From positions 1 through 21,250 of the forward strand of contig DBTL01000047.1 in NCBI GenBank assembly GCA_002307035.1: DNA of 21,250 nt, given 5' to 3'. Positions 1 to 8,388 of the stretch are shown here, one piece after another (within the stretch, counting starts at the first letter, position 1; each line of letters begins with the position of its first letter). The stretch comes from Bacteroides sp. UBA1317 (GTDB lineage Bacteria > Bacteroidota > Bacteroidia > Bacteroidales > Bacteroidaceae). The translations under genes were made by a program, and so were the position numbers. Below the pieces are notes generated by a model. The model was not told the origin of the DNA. It did not search any database and worked only from the letters and a program-made list of their open reading frames with translations.

Positions 1-1
1 C

Positions 2-670
2 GTGACACACCAGACACGAGCTGCGGCTCGTCAAGTTGCTCCCCCTCCGGTTGCAACGCAACAGGTTGTGGCTCCTCAAGTGGCTCAGCCCTCTATGCCG
101 TCTTCTTCTTTTGGGTCGACTCCTCCGCCTACTGCTATGCCGAATGCAATTCTAATGGCGCAATCAAAGCCGGAAAAGAAAGTCCCTTTGATGAAGAGTT
201 CCAGCATCGGGCTTTCCATCAAGCAATTACAAAATGGAGATCAAGAGAAAAGAACGGCATCAACTGAGCAGGCAATACATGCGCAACAAACGGCAGTTCA
301 GGAGAATCAGTTTTTCGGCGAGAGCGATCTGAACTATTATTGGAGAGAATATGCCAGTCAGCTGCCGCTGGAACAGAGAGCAGTAGCTATGCGAATGCAG
401 AATATTAAAGTAGAGAAACTGGATGATGTGGCTTGTGGCATAGTGGTTGACAATGAATTAACAGCGAAAGATTTTACGACTGCTTTGCCTGACATTCAAT
501 CTTATCTTCGCAATCGACTAAAGAATAGCAAACTAACGATAACTGTTCGTATTAGCGAAGCGAACGAAATAATACGTCCTTTCGGCAAGGTGGAGAAGTT
601 CCAGATGATGGCTCAAAAGAATCATGATTTGATGACCTTGAAGGAAGAATTCGGACTGGAATTTTATTGA
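2..670 (+). CDS. dnaX: DNA polymerase III subunit gamma/tau, C-terminal part (partial at left edge)
   Basis: The reading frame is open to the left edge, so this is the 3' end of a longer gene; the GTG at position 2 is just an in-frame valine codon. The clamp-loader ATPase domains lie outside the window. What is visible is a Pro/Gln/Ala-rich, probably disordered linker (about residues 1-105 of the fragment), then a compact C-terminal domain that starts at NYYWREYASQLP and ends in a segment with KFQMMAQKNHDLMTLKEEFG. I recognise that ending as typical of Bacteroidales gamma/tau proteins, where the subunit loads the sliding clamp and organises the replisome. The identification rests on the tail only. 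A strong terminator follows about 100 bp downstream, which separates it from the transporter gene. Confidence 0.8.
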   Translation: MTHQTRAAARQVAPPPVATQQVVAPQVAQPSMPSSSFGSTPPPTAMPNAILMAQSKPEKKVPLMKSSSIGLSIKQLQNGDQEKRTASTEQAIHAQQTAVQENQFFGESDLNYYWREYASQLPLEQRAVAMRMQNIKVEKLDDVACGIVVDNELTAKDFTTALPDIQSYLRNRLKNSKLTITVRISEANEIIRPFGKVEKFQMMAQKNHDLMTLKEEFGLEFY

Positions 671-765
671 TACTCTTATTTGAACGAGATACAAAAGTCT
701 TCTCTCGGTTATGAAAGAGTGAAGATGAATTGTCTTATTTTACATTTGAATATTTCTTGCTATAT

Positions 766-806
766 AACGTGAACGATCAGAATAAAGCTGATTGTTTACG
801 TTTTTT
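766..806 (+). terminator. Intrinsic terminator after dnaX
   Basis: A 15-bp stem (766-780 with 788-802, two G-U pairs) closes a 7-nt loop and runs into six T residues at 801-806. It lies in the 271-bp gap between dnaX and the MFS gene. I could not find a convincing TAnnTTTG promoter for the MFS operon in the remaining 807-941; that part is AT-rich with a TATATAATATAAAA-like stretch near 845-858. Confidence 0.85.
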
Positions 807-941
807 ATGATATATATGTGAGTAGTCACGGACTTTCGGTTGTAGTATATAATATAAAAAAGCACAATCTTAGCGACCGTTCATCAAAAGTGTGCCTAGC
901 TAGATGGTTCGGAATTAACCAAACAATATTATGATCAAAAA

Positions 942-2198
942 ATGAAGAAGACGAATCCTGTCTGTTGGGTACCCACTGTTTATTTCGCCATGGGGCTCCC
1001 TTATGTTGTATTATCAATGGTGTCGGTTTTAATGTTTTCGGATATGGAAGTCTCTGATGCTCAAATAGCATTCTGGACCTCTTTAATAATGCTTCCGTGG
1101 ACTTTGAAACCCCTTTGGAGTCCTTTTCTGGAGATGTTTAAAACGAAGAAGCACTTTGTGGTGATTACTCAGATAGTGACCGGAGTAGCATTTTCTTTGG
1201 TTGCACTTTCGTTGCCTTTGCCCGATTTCTTTTGCTATGCCATTGCGTTGATGAGCGTGATTGCATTTAGCGGAGCCACACATGACATTGCAGGCGATGG
1301 CGTCTATCTTTCTGAGTTGAATCCCGTTCAACAAGCTAAATATATCGGCTGGCAAGGAGCTTTCTACAATCTGGCTAAAATATTGGCCAATGGGGGACTG
1401 GTTTATTTAGCCGGTTCACTGAAAGAAACATTTGGAATCGTACATTCATGGATGATCATTATGGGCATTTGCACCATTATCATGATATGTGTCAGCTTCT
1501 ATCACATGAAGATGCTACCTTCGGGAGGAGCAGCAGCCGGTGAGATACGCACCGTGAATGATAGTTTGAATAAGTTGTGGGAAGTTATTCGCTCCTTTTT
1601 TGCAAAAAAACATATTGTTTGGTACATTGTCTTTATCATACTCTATCGCTTTGCCGAAGGATATGCCATGAAAATTGTACCTTTGTTCCTCAAAGCTCCG
1701 GTAGAAAATGGAGGATTGGGATTGGCTGTAAAAGACATCGGTTTGATTTATGGAACGTTTGGGGCTGCTGCCTTTATTTTGGGTTCCATCTTGGCCGGTT
1801 ATTATATTTCTGCCCGAGGATTGAGAAAAGTATTATTTTCTCTCTGCTGCGCATTCAATATTCCCTTTTTAGTCTATTTCCTTTTGGCCTTTTATCAGCC
1901 TTCGGGATTGGGAATCGTTGCAACGGCTATCATCTTTGAATATCTGGGTTATGGCTTTGGTTTTGCCGGACTTATCTTATTCATGATGCAACAGGTTGCT
2001 CCCGGTAAACATCAAATGGCTCACTATGCTTTTGCCACTGGCATTATGAATTTGGGTGTGATGATACCGGGCATGATGAGTGGATATCTGAGTGATTGGC
2101 TGGGTTATGAACACTTCTTTATTTGGGTGTTGATTGCTACCATTCCTGCATTTATTGTAACTTGGCTGGTGCCGTTTACCTATAGTGATAGTAAATAA
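942..2198 (+). CDS. MFS sugar transporter (AmpG-like) of the GH130/GH92 cluster
   Basis: This is a 418-residue inner-membrane protein with about 12 hydrophobic segments, as in the major facilitator superfamily. The N-terminal part (WVPTVYFAMGLPYVVLS, then PWTLKPLWSPFLEMFKTKK at about residues 49-67) resembles the loop after TM2 in AmpG-like permeases, which import sugar-containing cell-wall or glycan fragments. It is 53 bp upstream of a GH130 phosphorylase and in the same operon as a GH92 mannosidase. I infer that it brings a mannose-containing disaccharide, probably Man-beta-1,4-GlcNAc, into the cytoplasm. Substrate cannot be read from the sequence. The ATG at 942 is followed directly by a plausible first transmembrane segment. 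The MFS call is firm; the substrate is inference. Confidence 0.85.
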   Translation: MKKTNPVCWVPTVYFAMGLPYVVLSMVSVLMFSDMEVSDAQIAFWTSLIMLPWTLKPLWSPFLEMFKTKKHFVVITQIVTGVAFSLVALSLPLPDFFCYAIALMSVIAFSGATHDIAGDGVYLSELNPVQQAKYIGWQGAFYNLAKILANGGLVYLAGSLKETFGIVHSWMIIMGICTIIMICVSFYHMKMLPSGGAAAGEIRTVNDSLNKLWEVIRSFFAKKHIVWYIVFIILYRFAEGYAMKIVPLFLKAPVENGGLGLAVKDIGLIYGTFGAAAFILGSILAGYYISARGLRKVLFSLCCAFNIPFLVYFLLAFYQPSGLGIVATAIIFEYLGYGFGFAGLILFMMQQVAPGKHQMAHYAFATGIMNLGVMIPGMMSGYLSDWLGYEHFFIWVLIATIPAFIVTWLVPFTYSDSK

Positions 2199-2210
2199 CA
2201 TAATAATAAT

Positions 2211-2227
2211 GAAGCATCCGGTGCTTC
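2211..2227 (+). other. Intercistronic hairpin between MFS and GH130 genes
   Basis: GAAGCA and TGCTTC form a 6-bp stem with a 5-nt loop in the 53-bp gap. No T tract follows directly, so it is not a clear terminator. It could mark an RNA-processing point or a mild attenuator within the operon. Confidence 0.4.
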
Positions 2228-2251
2228 CTTTAATGAAACTTTAGTAAAAGT

Positions 2252-3250
2252 ATGAAAGAAATCAAGATTGCAGGCGTCGCCCTGCCGGATATGCCGTGGG
2301 AAGAGCGTCCGGACGGTTGTAAGGATGTTGTTTGGCGTTGTTCTGCCAACCCCATTATTCCTCGTAATTTGCTTCCTACGTCGAACAGTATTTTCAATAG
2401 TGCTGTGGTAACTTTTAACGAAGGCTATGCGGGTGTGTTTCGTTGCGATGATACGAATCGCAGAATGCGGTTGCATGTAGGATTTAGTAAAGATGCCATT
2501 CATTGGCATATCAATGAAGAACCTTTGACTTTTGAATGTGAGGATGAAGAAATCGGAACATGGGTATATGGTTATGACCCTCGTGTTTGCTTCATCGAAG
2601 ATCGCTATTATGTAACCTGGTGCAACGGCTACCATGGCCCGACAATAGGAGTGGCTTACACTTTTGATTTTGAAACCTTCTATCAGTTGGAGAACGCATT
2701 CATTCCTTTTAATCGAAATGGAGTCATGTTTCCACGGAAGATCAACGGAAACTTTGCTATGTTGAGTCGCCCGAGTGATAACGGACATACTCCCTTCGGA
2801 GATATTTTCTATAGTGAATCTCCCGATCTTGACTTTTGGGGGCATCATCGACATGTTATGTCGCCGGCACAGTTTGAGGTAAGTGCCTGGCAATGTACCA
2901 AGATTGGTGCCGGCCCTATTCCGATAGAGACATCCGAGGGATGGCTGCTGATTTATCATGGTGTGTTGGCTTCCTGCAACGGATTTGTATATAGCTTTGG
3001 TTCGGCATTGCTCGATTTAGACCAACCATGGAAGGTGAAATATCGCTCGGGACCCTATCTTCTTTCTCCGCAAAAGGAGTATGAATGTATGGGTGATGTG
3101 CCTAATGTTTGCTTCCCGTGTGCAGCACTTCACGATGCGGAGACGGGACGTATTGCCATCTACTATGGATGTGCCGACACAGTAACCGGATTGGCTTTCG
3201 GTTATATACCCGAAATCATCGAATTCACAAAGCGTACAAGTATTATTTAA
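2252..3250 (+). CDS. GH130 beta-1,4-mannoside phosphorylase, probably mannosyl-GlcNAc type
   Basis: The 332-residue protein belongs to glycoside hydrolase family 130, five-bladed propeller phosphorylases that split beta-1,4-mannosides with phosphate to give alpha-mannose-1-phosphate. The catalytic Asp is visible in GYDPRV (D109). The phosphate-binding set appears as R155/N156 in FNRNG, K163 in FPRKING and H236 in IYHG. There is no signal peptide, so it is cytoplasmic. The short length fits the GH130_2 type better than the longer (about 390-400 residue) mannosylglucose phosphorylases. In B. thetaiotaomicron a GH130 enzyme (BT1033) next to a GH92 acts on Man-beta-1,4-GlcNAc from the N-glycan core, so I infer the same role here. 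Mannan-derived disaccharides remain possible. GH92 begins 17 bp downstream. Confidence 0.88.
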   Translation: MKEIKIAGVALPDMPWEERPDGCKDVVWRCSANPIIPRNLLPTSNSIFNSAVVTFNEGYAGVFRCDDTNRRMRLHVGFSKDAIHWHINEEPLTFECEDEEIGTWVYGYDPRVCFIEDRYYVTWCNGYHGPTIGVAYTFDFETFYQLENAFIPFNRNGVMFPRKINGNFAMLSRPSDNGHTPFGDIFYSESPDLDFWGHHRHVMSPAQFEVSAWQCTKIGAGPIPIETSEGWLLIYHGVLASCNGFVYSFGSALLDLDQPWKVKYRSGPYLLSPQKEYECMGDVPNVCFPCAALHDAETGRIAIYYGCADTVTGLAFGYIPEIIEFTKRTSII

Positions 3251-3267
3251 CTCATATATTCGGCTGA

Positions 3268-5517
3268 ATGATCATGAAACGTTTCTTATTAACTAACACA
3301 TTGACCATCTTCTTTCTCCTTTCTTATGGAAAGGGAGGAGATGGTCTCCCCCTTCTTGATTATGTGAATCCCTTTATTGGTACGACTAATTTTGGAACGA
3401 CTAACCCCGGAGCCGTTTGTCCCAATGGAATGATGTCAGTAGTACCCTTTAATGTGATGGGGTCAGCCGATAATAAATACGATAAAGATGCCCGTTGGTG
3501 GTCTACGCCCTATGAATATAGTAATTGCTACTTTACCGGATTTTCGCATGTAAATCTTAGCGGGGTAGGCTGCCCGGAGTTAGGGTCTTTATTGCTGATG
3601 CCCACTACGGGAGAACTGAATGTGGATTATAAAACGTATGGCAGTCGCTATCGTGACGAACAGGCATCACCGGGATACTACACTAATTACCTCACAAAGT
3701 ATCATGTAAAGTCAGAAGTGTCGGCCACTCCACGTACAGGGATTACCCGCTTTACCTTTCCGAAAGGGCAAAGTCACATTTTGCTCAATCTGGGCGAAGG
3801 CCTTACCAACGAAAGTGGAGCATTCATGCGTAGGGTAGGAGAGAATGAAGTGGAAGGGATGAAACTTCTGGGTACATTCTGCTACAATCCGCAAGCCGTG
3901 TTTCCTATCTACTTTGTGATGAGGGTGAATAAAAAACCTCAAAGTAGCGGATATTGGAAAAAACAACGTGCCATGACGGGTGTGGAAGCCGAATGGGATA
4001 AAGATAGTGGAAAGAACAAACTCTATACAAACTATAATAAGGAAATAGCCGGTGATGATATCGGCGTCTACTTCTCTTTCGATACAGAAGAAGCGGAACA
4101 AGTGGAAGTACAGATCGGTGTTTCGTTTGTCAGCATAGAGAATGCCCGACTGAATTTGGAAAAAGAACAACCGACTGCCAACTTTGAGACAGTCCATAAT
4201 GTGGCTCGTCAACTGTGGAACAATGACCTCTCGCGTATACGTGTGGAGGGAGGTACGGAAGAACAGAAAACAGTCTTTTATACTGCTCTTTACCATCTGC
4301 TGCTCCATCCAAATGTTCTGCAAGATGTAAATGGAGAATATCCGGCGATGGAGAGCGAGAAGATACTTACCACAAAAGGTAATCGGTATACTGTTTTCTC
4401 TTTGTGGGATACGTATCGGAATGTGCATCAACTGCTTACTTTAGCCTATCCGGAACGTCAGATGGATATGCTGCGCAGCATGGTCGACATGTATCGTGAG
4501 CACGGTTGGTTGCCTAAATGGGAACTCTATGGCCGGGAAACGCTGACGATGGAAGGAGATCCCAGTATTCCGGTAATTGTAGATTCGTGGATGAAAGGCT
4601 TGAGAGACTTCGATGTAGAATTGGTTTATGAAGCCATGCGTAAATCGGCAACCTTGCCTGGAGATAAAAACCTGATGCGTCCCGATAATGATGACTATCT
4701 GGCTCTGGGCTTTGTACCGCTGCGCGAACAATATGATAATTCTGTCTCTCATGCTTTAGAATATTACATAGCCGACTATGCGCTTTCCCGTTTTGCCGCT
4801 GCTTTGGGCAAGAAGGAAGATGCACAGCGTTTTTACAAACAATCGATGAGGTATAAACAGTATTATAACAAGCAATACGGTACTCTTTGTCCTCTATTAC
4901 CCAATGGTCAATTTTATTCTCCTTTCAATCCGCGACAAGGAGAGAACTTTGAACCAAGTCCCGGTTTTCACGAAGGCAATGCATGGAACTATACCTTCTA
5001 TGTGCCGCACGACGTGAAAGGATTAGCCGCATTAATGGGGGGAAAGAAAACTTTTGTAGAGAAGCTGCAACGAGTTTTTGACGAAGGACTCTATGATCCG
5101 GCCAATGAGCCCGATATTGCTTACCCCTATCTTTTCAGTTATTTCAAAGGAGAAGAGTGGCGTACGCAAAAAGAGGTGAAACGTTTATTGAATAAGTACT
5201 TTACCACGAAACCGGACGGTATACCCGGCAATGACGATGCCGGAACGATGTCTGCTTGGGCAGTATTCAGCATGATGGGGCTTTATCCCGATTGTCCGGG
5301 TGTACCCGAATATACGCTCACTACTCCCGTCTTTGATAAAGTAACAATAACACTTAATCCTAAATGGTATAAGCAATCTCAACTAGTTATTGACGTGAAG
5401 CACAATAGTCAGGATGAACGATACACTCATAAAGTACTCTTGGGAGGCAACCCGATTAATGGCTTTCGTATTTCACATGACGAACTGTTACGTGGAGGTA
5501 CACTCTCTTTTGAATAG
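3268..5517 (+). CDS. GH92 alpha-mannosidase, exported
   Basis: The 749-residue protein is a full-length GH92 exo-alpha-mannosidase, a Ca2+-dependent inverting family with an N-terminal beta-sandwich and a C-terminal (alpha/alpha)6 domain. The family start is seen after the leader (DYVNPFIGT, then PGAVCPNGMMSVVP). The catalytic acid is expected in HEGNAWNY (E569) and the base/Ca2+ acidic cluster in GNDDAGTMSAW (D656/D657). A hydrophobic leader (MKRFLLTNTLTIFFLLS) without a lipobox Cys predicts a periplasmic enzyme. Translation may start at 3268 or at the second ATG at 3274. Linkage specificity (alpha-1,2, 1,3, 1,6) cannot be told. It likely removes alpha-mannose from glycans before the core disaccharide is imported and split by the neighbouring transporter and GH130. 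No terminator lies directly after it; the first is at 5637. Confidence 0.92.
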   Translation: MIMKRFLLTNTLTIFFLLSYGKGGDGLPLLDYVNPFIGTTNFGTTNPGAVCPNGMMSVVPFNVMGSADNKYDKDARWWSTPYEYSNCYFTGFSHVNLSGVGCPELGSLLLMPTTGELNVDYKTYGSRYRDEQASPGYYTNYLTKYHVKSEVSATPRTGITRFTFPKGQSHILLNLGEGLTNESGAFMRRVGENEVEGMKLLGTFCYNPQAVFPIYFVMRVNKKPQSSGYWKKQRAMTGVEAEWDKDSGKNKLYTNYNKEIAGDDIGVYFSFDTEEAEQVEVQIGVSFVSIENARLNLEKEQPTANFETVHNVARQLWNNDLSRIRVEGGTEEQKTVFYTALYHLLLHPNVLQDVNGEYPAMESEKILTTKGNRYTVFSLWDTYRNVHQLLTLAYPERQMDMLRSMVDMYREHGWLPKWELYGRETLTMEGDPSIPVIVDSWMKGLRDFDVELVYEAMRKSATLPGDKNLMRPDNDDYLALGFVPLREQYDNSVSHALEYYIADYALSRFAAALGKKEDAQRFYKQSMRYKQYYNKQYGTLCPLLPNGQFYSPFNPRQGENFEPSPGFHEGNAWNYTFYVPHDVKGLAALMGGKKTFVEKLQRVFDEGLYDPANEPDIAYPYLFSYFKGEEWRTQKEVKRLLNKYFTTKPDGIPGNDDAGTMSAWAVFSMMGLYPDCPGVPEYTLTTPVFDKVTITLNPKWYKQSQLVIDVKHNSQDERYTHKVLLGGNPINGFRISHDELLRGGTLSFE

Positions 5518-5564
5518 TGCACTTACAAAACTGATGTTTAGCGTATCATTTATTGCTTTAAACG

Positions 5565-5596
5565 CTTGACTTTGGTAAGTAAATGTATTACCTTTG
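5565..5596 (+). promoter_or_regulatory. Bacteroides-type promoter downstream of GH92
   Basis: A -33 element (TTG at 5566-5568) is separated by 20 bp from a -7 element TACCTTTG (5589-5596), close to the Bacteroides consensus TTTG-N19-21-TAnnTTTG. The expected start is near 5602-5604. No open reading frame of convincing quality follows; a terminator ends the unit within about 65 nt. Confidence 0.65.
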
Positions 5597-5602
5597 TCAA
5601 TG

Positions 5603-5668
5603 TAATCATAAAGTAGTTTGAAATTAAACTATGGTAAACGGGGGAAGCAACAACTTCTCCCGTTTTTT
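5603..5668 (+). ncRNA. Candidate small RNA, about 66 nt, two hairpins
   Basis: The start is inferred from the promoter at 5565-5596, the end from the intrinsic terminator at 5637-5668. Between them is a second stem-loop: TAGTTT (5614-5619) pairs with AAACTA (5626-5631) over a 6-nt loop. Promoter, short body with one stem-loop and terminator hairpin is the usual shape of an intergenic bacterial small RNA. PUL-associated small RNAs are known in Bacteroides (for example DonS and GibS). I recognise no family. It might instead be a short leader, or the 3' end of the GH92 transcript. Expression is not shown by sequence alone. Confidence 0.45.
5637..5668 (+). terminator. Intrinsic terminator (GH92 operon and/or candidate small RNA)
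   Basis: AACGGGGGAAG (5637-5647) pairs with CTTCTCCCGTT (5654-5664) over the loop CAACAA, giving an 11-bp stem with one G-U, followed by six T residues (5663-5668). It is the first terminator after GH92, so it probably ends that operon as well. Confidence 0.85.
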
Positions 5669-6023
5669 GTTGATATACAGTACTTTTGCCCCCAAAGAAC
5701 GCTGTAAAGTGGGTAAAAGGACGGTTTAGTTGAGTAATCTGCACGGTTCTCTTTGGTCGAAAGACGGTTTCTCTTCACCAATATGCTTATTTGTTATGGG
5801 AATAACTCCTAATGAAAAAGTTATTTCTTCTATATGTTAGCCAAATAACTCCTTTATCTTTTCCGCACTCTCTTTTCTGTTAAGAATCAGTAAACTTGCT
5901 CTTGACAAGAATGAGCTTTTTTCTGATTTTCATGCAACCTTTTTCACTACTATTCCGTCTAAATAAATGTAGCGCGCACAAATAGGAATAAAACGTAGTA
6001 TTAATAAGGAATAGTCTTATTAC
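5669..6023 (+). promoter_or_regulatory. Long upstream region of the outer-membrane gene with repeated GTTATT/AATAAC
   Basis: This 355-bp stretch has no gene I can support. A TACTTTTG box (5681-5688) matches the -7 consensus but lacks a -33 partner. Four half-sites cluster at 5793-5849: GTTAT (5793-5797), AATAAC (5801-5806), GTTATTT (5820-5826) and AAATAAC (5843-5849); AATAACTCCT itself is repeated directly at 5801 and 5844. This could be a binding region for a dimeric regulator. No TAnnTTTG promoter is visible close to the ATG at 6024, where AATAGGAATAA and AATAAGGAATAG are repeated. Confidence 0.35.
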
Positions 6024-8336
6024 ATGAAAAAGGTATTTAGCATCGTGATTGCATTAATAGCTTGTCAAACACTGTTTGCTCAAGCTCTGCAATTAAAGGG
6101 ATTAGTGATGTCGTCGGGCAAGCGACCAGTGGAATTTGCAAATGTGGTTCTTTGCAAAAGTGATTCTGTTTTTGTGACTGGTGGCATAACGGACGACAAG
6201 GGTAAGTTTAGTATGAATAACCTTCAAAAAGGTGGCTACAATTTACAGATTTCTTGTTTGGGGTATCAAACAAAAACGGTTAGTATCAATGACTTCTCAA
6301 AGAGTGTGGATCTTGGGAATATAGAGATGGATACTGCGGCAGTGGCTTTGGGTGAAGTGGTTGTTACAGCTGCCAACGTCATAAATAAAGTAGATCGTAA
6401 AGTGATACTGCCGAATGCTTCTCAGATGAAATCATCTACCAATGGATTTGATCTTTTACAGCGATTGAATTTAAGTCGCATTGATATAGATCTCTTGAGA
6501 AATACGATTTCTGCTGCCGGTGGTGGTGAAGTACAGTTAAGAATTAATGGTATAAAATCAAGCGTTCAGGAGATAAAATCTATTCGTCCTGAAGATATTA
6601 TTCGCATTGAGCATCATGAAGAACCGGGACCTCGCTATGAAAATGCGGAAGCGGTTATTGACTACATTACCCGAAGGCGAAATACGGGCGGATTTATCTC
6701 TATGGATTTAAGTAATTCTTTGCAAATGCCGTTTGGCGATAATAGTTTTAACGCCAAAGTAAATTATAATAAATCGGAATTTGGAATCTTCTATAATGGT
6801 AGTTACAGAAAGGTTAAAGAGATGTGGCGCAATAATTCGGAGACTTTTAATTTTGCCGATGGAAGTACTCTGACGCGCATTGAAAAAGGAATGCCGGATA
6901 AATGGTGGATGAACTGGCATTACATGCACCTGAATTATAGTTATCAGGAACCGGATAAATGGTTTTTCAATGCTACCGTGCGAACGAGTATCAATGATGT
7001 GCCGAAAACGAACTACAGGAGCCTACTTTATTCTTCGGATAATCCACAAGAAAGCGTTGATATGAACGATAATTCGTCTTCAAAAATGCATATTCCTTCT
7101 TTAGATCTTTATTTTCAGAGTAATCTGAAAAATCAGCAGTTCCTTATGTTTAATGTTGTTGGAACATATATTGATACAGAAACCAAGAGATATTATAGTG
7201 AGATACGTGGAGAGGAAACTCTTACTGAATTATTGAATAATGTGGATGGTAGCAAATACTCTTTGATCGGCGAAGGTATTTATGAAAAAGGGATCAAGGG
7301 CGGGCGCTTGAGTGTGGGATTGAAGCACACTCAGAGTTTTACTGATAATACTTACTCCGGTACTAGTATTGCTGAAACAAGCATGAAGCAGGCTGAAACT
7401 TATTTATATGCTGAGTTTCAAGGTACAGCGAACAAATTTAGTTATTCAGTAGGAATAGGTGGAAGTCGTTCGTGGCTCAAAGAGGAAGAGGAAGGATATC
7501 AGAACTATACTTTCCGTCCAACGATTAGTTTGAAATATAAAATGAGTGATAACTCTTCGCTTCGCTATCATGCCAGTGTGTATAGCTCTGCCCCGTCTTT
7601 ATCCGACCTAGGTGATGTAGAACAAATGATTGATTCGTTACAGATACGAAGAGGAAATAAGGCTCTTAAACCAGAGATGAGATATACTCACTCTTTAAAT
7701 TACGACATCAAGAAAGGTATTTTCAGTGGTAGCATGTATATTGGTCACAAATATTACAACAAGCCTATCATGGAAAGAACAATAATTGAGGACGATCTGT
7801 TTGTCCGGACCATGGAAAATCAAAAGAGCTGGCAGAAGCTAACCACGGAAGCCGAGCTATCTGTTCGTCCGTTCAAAGATTTTCTGACACTAAAGTTTGC
7901 GACCGGAGTTAATTATTTCGATAGTAAAGGTCTTGATTATCATCACACTTATACCGATTGGTATTACCGTGCTAGCGTGAATGCTTCTTATAAGGAATGG
8001 TCTCTTTTCTTTAATATTAAAAAAGGAAGCAATGATTTCGATGGAGAAACGCTGGAGTATAATGAGAACTTTCATGCTTTGGGAATAATGTATAAGCATA
8101 AAAATTTGAGCTTGGGTGCTAATACCTTAAATCCGTTTACAAGTGTTTGGAAAGGTGGAAGTAATAATCTTAATGCTTTGGCTTCTTCTCAAAAACGCAT
8201 CTATATTGGGGGGCTTTCAAACACGGTAGTATTTAAAATCTCTTATAACTTTAATTTTGGTCGTAAATTACAATCTGTACAGAAGAGATTGAATAATGAA
8301 GATAAGGATTCGGGAGTTTTGAATGGTGGTAAATAG
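6024..8336 (+). CDS. Outer-membrane beta-barrel protein, TonB-receptor-like with CarboxypepD-reg N-domain
   Basis: The 770-residue protein has a signal peptide (residues 1-20, ending LFAQ), a transthyretin-like CarboxypepD-regulatory domain (about 22-103, with GGITDDKGKFSMNNLQKG), a short LGEVVVTA segment (109-116) that resembles the TonB-box region of Bacteroidetes receptors, a plug-like domain (about 120-218) and a long beta-barrel of alternating polar and aromatic strands to the C-terminus. This is the layout of the outer membrane protein beta-barrel family 3 in Bacteroidetes, smaller than SusC (about 1000 residues). The last strand (VVFKISYNFNF) is followed by a charged tail of about 25 residues. 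No SusD-like partner, sigma/anti-sigma pair or enzyme adjoins it. The ligand is unknown; a role in uptake or surface signalling is inference. Confidence 0.8.
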   Translation: MKKVFSIVIALIACQTLFAQALQLKGLVMSSGKRPVEFANVVLCKSDSVFVTGGITDDKGKFSMNNLQKGGYNLQISCLGYQTKTVSINDFSKSVDLGNIEMDTAAVALGEVVVTAANVINKVDRKVILPNASQMKSSTNGFDLLQRLNLSRIDIDLLRNTISAAGGGEVQLRINGIKSSVQEIKSIRPEDIIRIEHHEEPGPRYENAEAVIDYITRRRNTGGFISMDLSNSLQMPFGDNSFNAKVNYNKSEFGIFYNGSYRKVKEMWRNNSETFNFADGSTLTRIEKGMPDKWWMNWHYMHLNYSYQEPDKWFFNATVRTSINDVPKTNYRSLLYSSDNPQESVDMNDNSSSKMHIPSLDLYFQSNLKNQQFLMFNVVGTYIDTETKRYYSEIRGEETLTELLNNVDGSKYSLIGEGIYEKGIKGGRLSVGLKHTQSFTDNTYSGTSIAETSMKQAETYLYAEFQGTANKFSYSVGIGGSRSWLKEEEEGYQNYTFRPTISLKYKMSDNSSLRYHASVYSSAPSLSDLGDVEQMIDSLQIRRGNKALKPEMRYTHSLNYDIKKGIFSGSMYIGHKYYNKPIMERTIIEDDLFVRTMENQKSWQKLTTEAELSVRPFKDFLTLKFATGVNYFDSKGLDYHHTYTDWYYRASVNASYKEWSLFFNIKKGSNDFDGETLEYNENFHALGIMYKHKNLSLGANTLNPFTSVWKGGSNNLNALASSQKRIYIGGLSNTVVFKISYNFNFGRKLQSVQKRLNNEDKDSGVLNGGK

Positions 8337-8344
8337 GATTTAGT

Positions 8345-8388
8345 ATTACGTTCCAACGACCTATTTAAAGCGGTCGTCGGAACGTAAT
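8345..8388. repeat. 17-bp inverted repeat between convergent genes, overlapping the end of trmO
   Basis: 8345-8361 pairs with 8372-8388 (17 bp, one mismatch at 8355/8378) around a 10-nt loop. It starts 9 bp after the outer-membrane gene and its right arm and loop contain the last codons and the TAG stop of trmO on the other strand. Neither side has a T tract, so it is not a normal intrinsic terminator, but it would form a strong 3' hairpin in both transcripts. Confidence 0.7.

Noticed and set aside
2180..2959. Minus-strand open frame of 259 codons
   Set aside because: It lies opposite GH130, whose catalytic motifs are clear; its translation has no recognisable domain.
3712..4431. Minus-strand open frame of 239 codons
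   Set aside because: It is opposite the intact GH92 gene and has a composition typical of shadow frames.
5631..5732. A 33-codon frame starting in the candidate small RNA
   Set aside because: It runs through the terminator hairpin and its T tract, so most of it would not be transcribed from that promoter.
5892..5921. Possible terminator near GCTC...GAGC followed by T residues
   Set aside because: Only four base pairs form reliably, which is too weak to call.
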